Source: Photobacterium pectinilyticum (lineage in GTDB: Bacteria > Pseudomonadota > Gammaproteobacteria > Enterobacterales > Vibrionaceae). Taken from it: a stretch of 64,000 bases of DNA. How positions within the stretch are numbered: the stretch's first letter is position 1; each line of letters opens with the position of its first letter. The notes beneath the pieces are model-generated. The model worked only from the letters and a program-made list of their open reading frames with translations. It had not been told where the DNA came from and ran no database searches. Below are positions 26,199 through 34,470 of the stretch, one piece after another. Position numbers and translations under genes: made by a program. The stretch is taken from NCBI RefSeq assembly GCF_024357955.1, contig NZ_JANEYT010000006.1, positions 62,001-126,000 on the forward strand. Direction: 5' to 3'.

Positions 26199-28319
26199 TT
26201 ATTTACTTACGATCGCAAACTTACCTTCGAAATCGACTTTCGCCCAGAACGTGTTGTCTTTTAAGCCCATAACGAGATCTTGGCTACAACCGTTACTCGC
26301 GATGTCGTTAGGGAGGACGCTCAAGAATTCTGAAGAGTAACTCTCTTTGCTCAAGCACTGATCGCTATCAAGTAACGGTACCCACTTGTTATCAATGCTT
26401 AAATGCGCAAGTGTCACATCTTGTGCATCAAGACCAGCAGGAATGCTGAATTCAAACACGTAGTCATCGGCGCGTAGGAAACCATTACGCATATCATGGT
26501 CAAGTTCCCACTCATGGCCTGTCTTAGTGCGATTAGGTGACTTTTCATTTAGCAAAGTCGGATCAAGTAATGGCTTATTGGTCACATCCATATATTGTGG
26601 GTCACCACCGTCAACAACGGTTGTACCGTGACGAGCACGATCTTGAGTAATATCTAGTGCATAACCAGAAGAGTTAGCAAAGCTACCTGTTTGACCCTGA
26701 ATACCACTGATGGTTAGTACTTCACTCACGGTATTGGTTTGTTGTGCCGACCAGCTAAGCTGAACTAGCTTTTTCATATCATGAGTTTGAGAGATCATGT
26801 AAAGATCATTCAAGTCCTGGCCTGTAGTCATTAGTTCTGTAAATTTTGGATGGCCTGTATTGAATGGCTTAGTTACATCAACTTGGTAGTGCTTTCCTGA
26901 ATTATTGTTGCTTCCAATTGGGATTTCGGCATCATAAACCATCCAGTCATACCAGTTTTCTATCCACGTATCGCCCTTGTTGCCAGACTGATTACGAGCG
27001 TATGCGAGCATACTGTTAATGCGACTATAGACCTCATTACTACCATCAATGAGCCTGGCTTTAGTGCCTTCTGGTGACCAGCAATCTTCAGTCGTGTAGC
27101 GGAAGTCATAGTACCCTTGCTCCGCTACGGTTTCTCCAATGTGGCTAGGGTGAACCAGTTTTTCACAACGTTCACCGCCCACGGTGAAGCGATCTAGCAT
27201 TTTCCACGTCACACCCATATCTTGCCATGTGTGAGACTGTTCAAAATCATCGTAATAAGCTTCAAAACTTAGTTCGTCATTAGTGATCGTAAACCAGGAT
27301 GCGTTAACCTGTTGCTGAGTAGGTTTCAAACCTTCCTGAGCGAAGATATCAGCATCCCAGTCATCTCTCATATCACCGCCGATTCCCCAACCATTAATCA
27401 ATAGGTTACGGGCCATCATAGTACTTTGCAGACGCTCTTGCTGTTTTTCATAAACATAAGCTTTATCAGATGCACTACCAGCGACGATTTCCGTGAAATA
27501 GTCACCCTGACCGATGTTAAGTCCTTGCTCTGCCGCGCCTTCAGTCCAAATAGCCGAACGGCTGTAAATATGGTCATGTCCGGTCACAAGTGTTACGTTG
27601 TTCTGGGCAAACAACTGGCGCCAGTTATCGAAGTTCTCTGCGATACCGCCACCATTTAGCGCACTCCATGCCATACCTCCACGGTTGCCACCAAGGAATG
27701 TTTCATGAGAGCCGACAAACACATGCTGAATATGTTCCGGACGATTCTCAATTTGAGTTTTAACCCACTCAAAAGCGCCCGTGAAATCACCCCAAGATAG
27801 GTTAATTACCATGGCATTACCGAAGGTTGCTGCATAAGAGTAATACGGCTGTTCATCATCGTAATGCACTAGTGTTCCGCCATCAGCTACGACATCATCA
27901 ATAAATGGCTTCATGTAGTGCGTAAAACGTTCTTTTGGCGTCATATCCCCCGCACTACCACCATTTTGCTCATGGTTACCTGCGAGAGATAGGAATTTCA
28001 TTCCCGAATCCTTTGCTAATCGTATCCAATCTTCATATTCATTTATTGAACCCCAATCGGTCAAGTCACCAACCGCAATAACATGAGTAACGCCATTATC
28101 CTTATATAATTGCAGAACTTCTGTCAGCTGGGCAATGGCAGTACCGTGGCCATTAGTGGATGTGAATCCTTGGGTATCAGCCAATAATCCAATTTTCATA
28201 TCTGGAGTGATAGGATCTCCATCACGAATGACGGTATTGGTTGACGAGTCAGAGCTAGAATTACACCCAGCAAGAAGCGCAACAGTTAATACTGCGATGG
28301 TTGACAATTGAAACTTCAT
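26199..28319 (-). CDS. Calcineurin-like metallophosphoesterase lipoprotein
   Basis: A 706-residue predicted outer-membrane lipoprotein (lipobox LLAGC, Cys 19, followed by a Ser/Asp/Thr linker). Residues of about 40-260 form a metallophosphoesterase domain with all metal motifs: D48-T-Q50, GDLTD at 84-88, GNHE at 114-117, GSHE near 203-206, and GHDH at 247-250. The remaining 440 residues have no family I recognise; they contain several cysteines (ERCEK, TEDCW, DQCLS, NGCSQ) that could pair as disulfides. Substrate unknown; relatives cleave phosphomonoesters, nucleotides or phospholipids. The start ATG has an AGGGAA site. It is the first gene of a two-gene unit and divergent from the SPFH operon. 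Confidence 0.83.
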   Translation of the reverse strand: MKFQLSTIAVLTVALLAGCNSSSDSSTNTVIRDGDPITPDMKIGLLADTQGFTSTNGHGTAIAQLTEVLQLYKDNGVTHVIAVGDLTDWGSINEYEDWIRLAKDSGMKFLSLAGNHEQNGGSAGDMTPKERFTHYMKPFIDDVVADGGTLVHYDDEQPYYSYAATFGNAMVINLSWGDFTGAFEWVKTQIENRPEHIQHVFVGSHETFLGGNRGGMAWSALNGGGIAENFDNWRQLFAQNNVTLVTGHDHIYSRSAIWTEGAAEQGLNIGQGDYFTEIVAGSASDKAYVYEKQQERLQSTMMARNLLINGWGIGGDMRDDWDADIFAQEGLKPTQQQVNASWFTITNDELSFEAYYDDFEQSHTWQDMGVTWKMLDRFTVGGERCEKLVHPSHIGETVAEQGYYDFRYTTEDCWSPEGTKARLIDGSNEVYSRINSMLAYARNQSGNKGDTWIENWYDWMVYDAEIPIGSNNNSGKHYQVDVTKPFNTGHPKFTELMTTGQDLNDLYMISQTHDMKKLVQLSWSAQQTNTVSEVLTISGIQGQTGSFANSSGYALDITQDRARHGTTVVDGGDPQYMDVTNKPLLDPTLLNEKSPNRTKTGHEWELDHDMRNGFLRADDYVFEFSIPAGLDAQDVTLAHLSIDNKWVPLLDSDQCLSKESYSSEFLSVLPNDIASNGCSQDLVMGLKDNTFWAKVDFEGKFAIVSK

Positions 28320-28452
28320 TATATTCCCTAAATGATTACAACTTATGCGTGATATTGCGGGATGTAATCGTATACAAAAATAGTTTCAGTTTTACTTCAT
28401 TTATAATACAGATAAATCTATGATGTTAAAAATATACAACCGCCGAAACAAT

Positions 28453-28488
28453 ACGAGCATAATTACGAGCATAATTACGAGCATAAAA
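28453..28488. repeat. Three tandem copies of a 12-bp unit
   Basis: The unit ACGAGCATAATT occurs at 28453-28464 and 28465-28476, with a third copy at 28477-28488 that ends AAAA instead of AATT. It sits in the AT-rich divergent intergenic stretch 28320-28615, which otherwise must contain promoters for both the lipoprotein pair and the SPFH operon. I see no other gene or RNA there. Confidence 0.85.
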
Positions 28489-28615
28489 TCAAACCAACAA
28501 ACAGTTACCGACACAATTAATATTGTCGATAAATATAGTAAAACTTAATTAATCGTAATATTTCCTTCACAATAGATAACTAACATGCGCTTCTCACATT
28601 TCATTTGAATTAATT

Positions 28616-30265
28616 ATGTTTGACCGACGTATACGAACTTCGCTGATTGCTATTGGAACAGACCTATTCCTAACAATCCTACGTTTAGGATTAGCGGTGA
28701 TCACAACGAGTGCTGCATTATGGGCTGATGCAATACATTCTGGAGGTGACCTTTTCGTCTCTATTGTACTACTGGCGGGGCTTCTCTACCGGACTTACTT
28801 GCACTCCAAGTGCCGTGATAGAGCAGATCAACGAGCTGATAAGCTAGAATCTTTATTGTCTATGGGTGTTGCAATATTATTGCTATCAGCACCTTTTTAT
28901 TTATGGGGACAATTAAGAGCAGGTTTAGGCGAACAGATCACTAATCCCGCTATTGGTATAGTTGGCACCATCGTCGTTATTATTGCTTTATTATTAATAT
29001 CAAAATTCAAGTGGTATGTAGGACAACAAACAGGCTCTTTAGCGCTAGAGGCCGATGCTCATCACAGTCATATGGACTTACTGACCTCTGTTGCAGTGCT
29101 ACTTTCCTTAATCGGTGAAATGGTCAGCCTTAACATAGACAAATACGTTGCCTCTGTTATTTTATTGCTAATAACACTTTCTGGATTGAAATTATTATAC
29201 TCATCGTTACATTCTTTTTTCGGATTGGGATTACATAGGTTTCATTCTTTAAGATCTAAATACAGGCTGCAATTTCGTAGAGTAAAGAATAGATATTTAT
29301 TAGCGAAAAAACATATACAAGAACACTCAAAACATATTTACATTACAAGTATCAGTATTTATTTATGTTCAGGCTTCTCCCTAGTAAACCTTGGTGAGAC
29401 CGGTGTGTCATATTTCTTATCAAAACCAATCAATGAGTACCTAGAGCCGGGACTGCAATATAATTTGCCATACCCACTAGGTGTATTACAAAAATGGGAA
29501 GATGGCTCAGTACTATCGATTCAAGTCGGTTCGGTCATAGGCAATGGAGCGCGAGCGCCTGGTGAAAACCTGTGGCTACAGACTCAAAACCAAGCCAATA
29601 GCAGCGATGGAACCGATTACCTATTAACCGGTGACGAATCGCTGATGTTCGTACAGGTTGAAGTGCAATACCGTATCAGTGATGTTATTAGCGTAGAACG
29701 AAATGTGGCTGGTGTTGAGTCACTAATAAAAATGACTGCGAGCAATGCACTGTGGCAGTCAGTAGCCATCGAAAGGCAATCACACTTCGTTGGTCAACGT
29801 TATTCTGATTTCAACACGAAAGTCGCAAATAAAATTCAGCAGAACCTAGCTAACCTAGCGCTACCCATTGAAATTATAAGTGTGACCATCAATCGCTTAC
29901 AGCCCCCAGCAGGATTGGCCGATGTGTATAGAGATGTTCACAATGCATTTCATGAAAGCAGAGATATGGTTAACCAAGCCGTTGCCTCGCGATTACACGA
30001 CATACCGATTGCTCGATCTGAACTCGTTCTGCAACAAAAGCGCAACCAAGCCATTGCCGCTGAAAGGATTTATCAGGCAGATGGAGAGATTGCCAAACTT
30101 AAGCCTCTCGGCGACATCCAGCGTGCTAAACCTGATGCCTTCGCATTTAACTTGCTTGCAGATACGCTAGAGAATAGCTTTGAAGACGCCTTTATCACCC
30201 TCTTACATCCAGATGTCGACAAGTGGGACTTACGTACGCCATTGTCATTACCGGAAACAGAATAA
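28616..30265 (+). CDS. Fusion of cation diffusion facilitator transporter and HflK-like SPFH protein
   Basis: A 549-residue two-part protein. Residues 1 to about 212 resemble the six-helix CDF (zinc/iron efflux) domain: LRLGLAVITTSAALWADAIHSGGD carries H41-x3-D45 on helix 2, DRADQRADKLESL is the 2-3 loop, and SLALEADAHHSHMDLLTS carries H150-x3-D154 on helix 5, the usual metal-site pairs. A strongly basic linker (about 213-245) follows, then a seventh helix and an HflK-like segment (LVNLGETGVSYFLSKPINEYLEPGLQYNLPYP) leading into an SPFH/Band 7 domain to about residue 470. This topology would place the SPFH domain in the periplasm, as in HflK. The usual cytoplasmic CDF C-terminal domain is missing. 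The 5' half is very AT-rich. No clear ribosome site precedes the ATG. It heads a three-gene operon. Confidence 0.85.
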   Translation: MFDRRIRTSLIAIGTDLFLTILRLGLAVITTSAALWADAIHSGGDLFVSIVLLAGLLYRTYLHSKCRDRADQRADKLESLLSMGVAILLLSAPFYLWGQLRAGLGEQITNPAIGIVGTIVVIIALLLISKFKWYVGQQTGSLALEADAHHSHMDLLTSVAVLLSLIGEMVSLNIDKYVASVILLLITLSGLKLLYSSLHSFFGLGLHRFHSLRSKYRLQFRRVKNRYLLAKKHIQEHSKHIYITSISIYLCSGFSLVNLGETGVSYFLSKPINEYLEPGLQYNLPYPLGVLQKWEDGSVLSIQVGSVIGNGARAPGENLWLQTQNQANSSDGTDYLLTGDESLMFVQVEVQYRISDVISVERNVAGVESLIKMTASNALWQSVAIERQSHFVGQRYSDFNTKVANKIQQNLANLALPIEIISVTINRLQPPAGLADVYRDVHNAFHESRDMVNQAVASRLHDIPIARSELVLQQKRNQAIAAERIYQADGEIAKLKPLGDIQRAKPDAFAFNLLADTLENSFEDAFITLLHPDVDKWDLRTPLSLPETE

Positions 30266-30267
30266 CC

Positions 30268-31170
30268 ATGAACAAGTACCTTACTATTGCGATTCTATTT
30301 TTACTGACAGGCATCGCAGTAATATCGAGCATCATTCAAGTCAAAGAGTCTGAGATAGTCATCGTTAGTCAATTTGGTCGGCCTAATTCGGTTATCTCTA
30401 GCGCTGGTCCCGCCTTAAAATGGCCTGATCCGATTGAAACGACAGTACGCCTTGATAAGCGATTACAAACATTGTCACTTCCATCGACGGAATACGGTAC
30501 TCGTGACCGTAGAAATGTGGTGATGGGTGCTTATCTCGTCTGGCGTATCGAAGATCCCATTCATTTTCTAACAAGTGCTCGTAGTATTGAAGTTGCACAA
30601 CTGCGCTTAGAAACACTGGCCAATGGTGAAATTGGCTCTGAGATAGCATCGGTTCCAATCTCAGGCATATTCAGTGCCGATGCAACAGATAACCAGATCG
30701 ATGCACTGTTCGAGCGTGTCACTGAATCCGTCACGACCAAAGCAATGCGCGAACTTGGCATTGAGGTTGTATCTGTGGCGCCTTATCAGTTCGGTTATCC
30801 AATCCAAAACTTGCAAGCTATCTACGAGCGTATGGCATCAGAATGGGATCGTCTCGCAAGGCAATATCGTGCAGAAGGAATGGAAACCGCCTCGAAGATT
30901 CAGGCGGAAACAGAGCTTGAAATACGAGAGATGAGAGCGAAAGCCTACCGTGATGATCAGCATTTATTGGGTGAAGCCGAATCGCAAGCGGCCGAATTAT
31001 TTACGGATGTATTTGAGAGTAATCCAGAACTATACCGACTTATCCGCTCTATGGAAGCCTATCAATCTATGTTTGGCGAAGGAAGCCGCATAGTGTTACC
31101 TGCAGATCTGGAAATGTTTGAACCACTCTTCAATCGCCCATCTGGAGGTACAGATGAACCTGCGTCATGA
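30268..31170 (+). CDS. HflC-like SPFH-domain membrane protein
   Basis: A 300-residue SPFH protein with one N-terminal membrane anchor (YLTIAILFLLTGIAVISSII), then an HflC-type domain: VKESEIVIVSQFGRP, LKWPDPIETTVRLDKRLQTLSLP and VVMGAYLVWRIEDPIHFL align with HflC. A long charged helix (about 190-255, with RLARQYRAEGMETASKIQAETELEIREMRAKAYRD) is the SPFH coiled-coil stalk used for ring assembly. The start is the ATG at 30268, two bases after the fusion gene's stop; the longer upstream frame overlaps that gene. It probably assembles with its two operon partners. It is not the canonical hflC, which normally sits with hflK behind hfq-hflX. Confidence 0.85.
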   Translation: MNKYLTIAILFLLTGIAVISSIIQVKESEIVIVSQFGRPNSVISSAGPALKWPDPIETTVRLDKRLQTLSLPSTEYGTRDRRNVVMGAYLVWRIEDPIHFLTSARSIEVAQLRLETLANGEIGSEIASVPISGIFSADATDNQIDALFERVTESVTTKAMRELGIEVVSVAPYQFGYPIQNLQAIYERMASEWDRLARQYRAEGMETASKIQAETELEIREMRAKAYRDDQHLLGEAESQAAELFTDVFESNPELYRLIRSMEAYQSMFGEGSRIVLPADLEMFEPLFNRPSGGTDEPAS

Positions 31171-32038
31171 TATCGTTCACACATTTCAATCGGCTCGGCG
31201 TTGGTTGATGATTATAACGACCGCCTTTCCGGTCATATATCTGTTAAGCGGTTTTTATTTGATTGATGCCGAACAACGAGGCGTGGTGACACGTCTCGGA
31301 AAAGTAATCAATGACAATGTATTGCCAGGTATGCATTACCGTATACCCTACCCGATTGATGACGTTGAATTAATCTCGGTGACTGAACTGCGATCACTCG
31401 TTATCGACTTTTCTAGAGAGTATCAAGCCGCCTATTTGCAATCGGAGTTGACCACCCGTGGGGGAGATTTAGTCAACATGCGCTTGGAAATACAGTACAC
31501 CGTCGCAGAGCCTGCACTCTTTTATTACGCTGCAGATGATGTTGAGAACTTGCTTAAGCAAGTCACCATGTCAAAGACTATCTACTACACGACCAAACAA
31601 GATTTTGAAACCTTGTTGACAACGGGCCGCTCTCAGTTGCAATCAGAACTGCGTGATAATGTGCAATTTATGGCTGATGACTTAAAGATGGGGTTACGAG
31701 TTAACTCGATTACCATTCGCCGGTTGGAGCCCCCTAGCTCTGCCAAACGCGCTTTTGATAGAGTCCAGGCCGCACCCGCTGAAAAAATGCAGCGGATAGA
31801 ACAAGCCCTGGCAAACAGGGAAACAGCACAAGTCGCGGCACGAAGCGCCATTAATCAAATAGAACTACAAAGTAAAGCCAAGTACCAAGAGATTGTTCAA
31901 TCTGCACAAGGTGATGCATCTCGATATCAATCAATTATGTCAGGCCTAGAAACGCCAGTCGCATTAGAACGTTATTACTATGAATCATTAGAAGCAATTA
32001 CATCCAAGGTAGAGCTTCAAGTAACGGATGGACGATAA
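31154..32038 (+). CDS. HflK-like SPFH-domain membrane protein
   Basis: A 294-residue SPFH protein. The anchor and start of the domain (PVIYLLSGFYLIDAEQRGVVTRLGKVINDNVLPGMHYRIPYPIDDVELI) are very close to canonical HflK. The domain continues with NMRLEIQYTVAEPALFYYAADD, SITIRRLEPPSSAKRAFDRVQAAPAEKMQRIEQALANRE and a coiled-coil tail. I chose the ATG at 31154 because it has a TGGAGG site five bases upstream; it overlaps the preceding gene by 17 bp. With the fusion protein and the HflC-like protein it makes an operon of three SPFH proteins, two HflK-like and one HflC-like. Confidence 0.85.
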   Translation: MNLRHDIVHTFQSARRWLMIITTAFPVIYLLSGFYLIDAEQRGVVTRLGKVINDNVLPGMHYRIPYPIDDVELISVTELRSLVIDFSREYQAAYLQSELTTRGGDLVNMRLEIQYTVAEPALFYYAADDVENLLKQVTMSKTIYYTTKQDFETLLTTGRSQLQSELRDNVQFMADDLKMGLRVNSITIRRLEPPSSAKRAFDRVQAAPAEKMQRIEQALANRETAQVAARSAINQIELQSKAKYQEIVQSAQGDASRYQSIMSGLETPVALERYYYESLEAITSKVELQVTDGR

Positions 32039-32082
32039 TCATCGTCCCCAATTAAGCGACTGTGTATTTGATGAGGTATAAA

Positions 32083-32112
32083 ACATCACCGGAGCAGCCG
32101 CTCCGGTTCTGA
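32083..32112. terminator. Hairpin between the SPFH operon and ndh
   Basis: Strong GC stem ACCGGAGC (32088-32095) / GCTCCGGT (32100-32107), extended by partly matching ACATCA / TGATGT flanks. It lies between convergent genes. There is no T-tract on either strand, so termination is likely but not certain. Confidence 0.6.
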
Positions 32113-32143
32113 TGTAATTGCGATTAATGTAACTTTATATCGA

Positions 32144-33433
32144 TTAATGCAATTTGAGGTTAGGCCTAAGAACCCTGTTAATACGACCAACCAGCATCAT
32201 CAGGCTGGTTTTCACCACACCGTGCAACGCGATTTGGTGCATGCGGTAAAGGGAAATATACACCACGCGAGCAATGCGTCCCTCAACCATCATCGAGCCT
32301 TTGGTCAGGTTCCCCATCAAGCTACCAACCGTTGAGAAGCGGCTCAACGAAACCAACGAGCCATGATCACTGTAGGTATATGGCTTCTGTTCACGGTCTG
32401 TCATTTTTGCCACAATGTTAGAGAAACAACGGCTTGCCATCTGGTGAGCGGCCTGAGCTCGTGGTGGGACAAAGCTACCGTCTTCCTGTGCACAGGAAGC
32501 CAAATCACCAATCACGTAGATATCGTCATCGCGCGTTGTCTGCAGGGTCGGCTTAACCACTAACTGGTTGATACGGTTAGTCTCAAGACCGGCGATATCC
32601 TTGATAAAATCAGGCGCCTTGATACCTGCCGCCCATACCATGATTTGGGCAGGGATATGCTCGCCATCTTTGGTTGTCAGGCCAGTTTCATCAGCCTTGG
32701 TTACCATAGTCGCAGTACGAACATTTACACCAAGCTTGGTTAGCTCACTGTGGGCAGCTGAAGAAATACGCGGTGGTAGTGCAGGCAAGATACGCTCACC
32801 AGCTTCAACCAAGTTAACATTCAAGCGTGAGCTGTCCAGATCACCAAAACCATAGTTTTTAAGTTCTTGCACTGCATTATGAAGTTCAGCAGAGAGCTCA
32901 ACACCGGTTGCACCGGCACCGACAATTGCGATATCAACCGTTTTTTGCTCTTTGTTTGCATGCAGTTTCAAGAACTGGTTGTTCATTTTTGTACGGAAAC
33001 GGTGCGCCTGCTCTGGACTGTCCAAGAAAATACAGCTCTCACGCACGCCAGGAGTATTGAAGTCGTTAGAAGTAGACCCGATAGCCAGCACAAGGATATC
33101 GTACTCTAGCTCACGCTCAGGCATCAGCAATTCATTTTGTTTGTCATGCAATGGAGCAAGTGTGATCACTTTACGTTCACGGTCGATATCTTTCAGGCTA
33201 CCCATTTGGAAATCAAACGAGTGGTTTTTCGCATGTGCACGATAGCTAAGCGCATCAACACCTGCGTCCATAGAGCCTGTTGCGACTTCGTGCAACAGTG
33301 GTTTCCACAAATGGCTCCCCTTACGGTCGACCAACGTCACTTTAGCACGGCCTTTACGGCCCAAGGTACGACCCAGCTTAGTTGCTAGCTCCAAACCACC
33401 AGCACCACCACCGACAACAATAATACGTGTCAT
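32144..33433 (-). CDS. ndh: Type II NADH:quinone dehydrogenase Ndh
   Basis: Peripheral inner-membrane flavoprotein that passes electrons from NADH to quinone without pumping protons. The 429-residue product follows E. coli Ndh closely: FAD-binding [18 protein letters not shown] at the N-terminus, NADH-binding [19 protein letters not shown] near residue 168, [28 protein letters not shown], and a hydrophobic/amphipathic C-terminus for membrane association. I chose the ATG at 33433 (AAGGAAG site five bases upstream) over an in-frame GTG one codon before. FNR-like boxes lie upstream at 33584-33597 and 33650-33663; E. coli ndh is repressed by FNR. Confidence 0.97.
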   Translation of the reverse strand: MTRIIVVGGGAGGLELATKLGRTLGRKGRAKVTLVDRKGSHLWKPLLHEVATGSMDAGVDALSYRAHAKNHSFDFQMGSLKDIDRERKVITLAPLHDKQNELLMPERELEYDILVLAIGSTSNDFNTPGVRESCIFLDSPEQAHRFRTKMNNQFLKLHANKEQKTVDIAIVGAGATGVELSAELHNAVQELKNYGFGDLDSSRLNVNLVEAGERILPALPPRISSAAHSELTKLGVNVRTATMVTKADETGLTTKDGEHIPAQIMVWAAGIKAPDFIKDIAGLETNRINQLVVKPTLQTTRDDDIYVIGDLASCAQEDGSFVPPRAQAAHQMASRCFSNIVAKMTDREQKPYTYSDHGSLVSLSRFSTVGSLMGNLTKGSMMVEGRIARVVYISLYRMHQIALHGVVKTSLMMLVGRINRVLRPNLKLH

Positions 33434-33570
33434 CACTACTTCCTTTCACAAATTTAAAAACTTACAAATTCAAGCTGACCCGAACTAAATCCAGTCAGTA
33501 TAATTCTTTACTATCAATAATTTAAGTTCAGGTACACTCAGGATGCTTACTGCACCTTCTTTATTTGGTT

Positions 33571-33610
33571 ATCTTAACTTTTTTTGATTAATCTCAAAAA
33601 AAGTTAAGAT
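33571..33610. promoter_or_regulatory. Perfect 15-bp palindrome upstream of ndh
   Basis: Arms ATCTTAACTTTTTTT (33571-33585) and its exact complement (33596-33610) around a 10-base centre GATTAATCTC. Within it TTGAT-TAAT-CTCAA (33584-33597) matches the FNR consensus TTGAT-N4-ATCAA with one mismatch. About 155 bp upstream of the ndh start. It could be a regulator site, or a weak AT-rich hairpin. Confidence 0.6.
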
Positions 33611-33649
33611 TTTCATTATAAGCAAATATTATTTCAAGGCAAGAAATAA

Positions 33650-33663
33650 TTGATTAAGATCAA
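33650..33663. promoter_or_regulatory. Consensus FNR-binding site upstream of ndh
   Basis: TTGAT-TAAG-ATCAA is an exact match to the FNR consensus TTGAT-N4-ATCAA. It lies about 220 bp upstream of ndh and about 66 bp from the near-consensus box at 33584-33597. FNR binds at two sites upstream of ndh in E. coli. Apart from these two boxes and the hairpin at 33805, I see no gene in 33434-33842. Confidence 0.65.
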
Positions 33664-33804
33664 AACTAGCAGCACAATCGGGTTCGCCATGCTCCCCAGA
33701 GCATAGTATGGCGTACTGAGGCACGGCAAATAACACCCATGCTAATTTGTTGACGAAAGAAGCGAGCAGTAGATGCCACAATTGACATAGATAGGACAGG
33801 CATA

Positions 33805-33831
33805 AAGCAGACGGACACATACCGTCTGCTT
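33805..33831 (-). terminator. Terminator of ycfP
   Basis: Hairpin AAGCAGACGG / CCGTCTGCTT with a seven-base loop. It starts 12 bp after the ycfP stop codon on the minus strand and is followed there by TTTAT. Confidence 0.75.
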
Positions 33832-33842
33832 ACAAATAGAAG

Positions 33843-34385
33843 TTAGGAGGCTTCTTTGAATGCTTTTATTGTTTGCAGGTGCTGAGAAATTTTCTTGAAT
33901 TTATGCGTTTCGTTCTCGTCCCAAATAATCTGATAAAAGTCACCTAGCGCATCTTTAGTGAGATTGTTGTCTAAGACTTCATCATTTGTGGACAGTATGC
34001 ACAGGCAGTTACCTGCGTTTTTGCTACGAAAATCTGTTACGCACTTGGTGGAAATATCAGCATACTCTTCAGGGCGGTCGATGCGACCTTCCATATTGCG
34101 TTCTGGGGACAGGTTTGGGTTGAAAATAACCTGCTTCATGCCACAAAGAAAGCCAACGCGCTCAGACCAATATCCGCCAAGTCCCACGCCACAAATCAGC
34201 GGTTGCTTATCAGCAGACTCTTCCTTTAGCTTGAGCACTTCTTTGAGTAAGTGCTGCATATCATGCTTGGGGTGCAGGGTACTGTAATTCACAAAACGTA
34301 CGTCAGGATCAATGAATTGAAGCTGCAATACCTTTTCATGGTTCCCCGGGCTTGTTGAGTCAAAGCCATGCAGATAAATAATCAT
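33843..34385 (-). CDS. ycfP: YcfP family esterase-like protein (UPF0227)
   Basis: A 180-residue cytoplasmic protein, the same length and sequence pattern as E. coli Ycf[31 protein letters not shown] at the N-terminus, [18 protein letters not shown] at residues 65-82 and a C-terminal [18 protein letters not shown]. It has an alpha/beta-hydrolase fold, but the nucleophile-elbow serine of GxSxG is replaced (GVGLGG), so hydrolase activity is doubtful. Function is unknown. As in E. coli it is beside ndh and near hinT, lpoB and thiK; nagZ, which sits in this cluster in E. coli, is absent from the window. Confidence 0.93.
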   Translation of the reverse strand: MIIYLHGFDSTSPGNHEKVLQLQFIDPDVRFVNYSTLHPKHDMQHLLKEVLKLKEESADKQPLICGVGLGGYWSERVGFLCGMKQVIFNPNLSPERNMEGRIDRPEEYADISTKCVTDFRSKNAGNCLCILSTNDEVLDNNLTKDALGDFYQIIWDENETHKFKKISQHLQTIKAFKEAS

Positions 34386-34470
34386 TATTCTTCCCTATTG
34401 TGATTATCAGTAAAATCAATCTACCACGTTTTGTAGGGTTTGTTGACACTACTTTCACAGTAAATATCCG

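Noticed and set aside
33629..33820. 63-codon minus-strand frame between ndh and ycfP
   Set aside because: Overlaps the FNR box and the ycfP terminator hairpin; no ribosome site or similarity; Cys/Leu-rich translation is not convincing.
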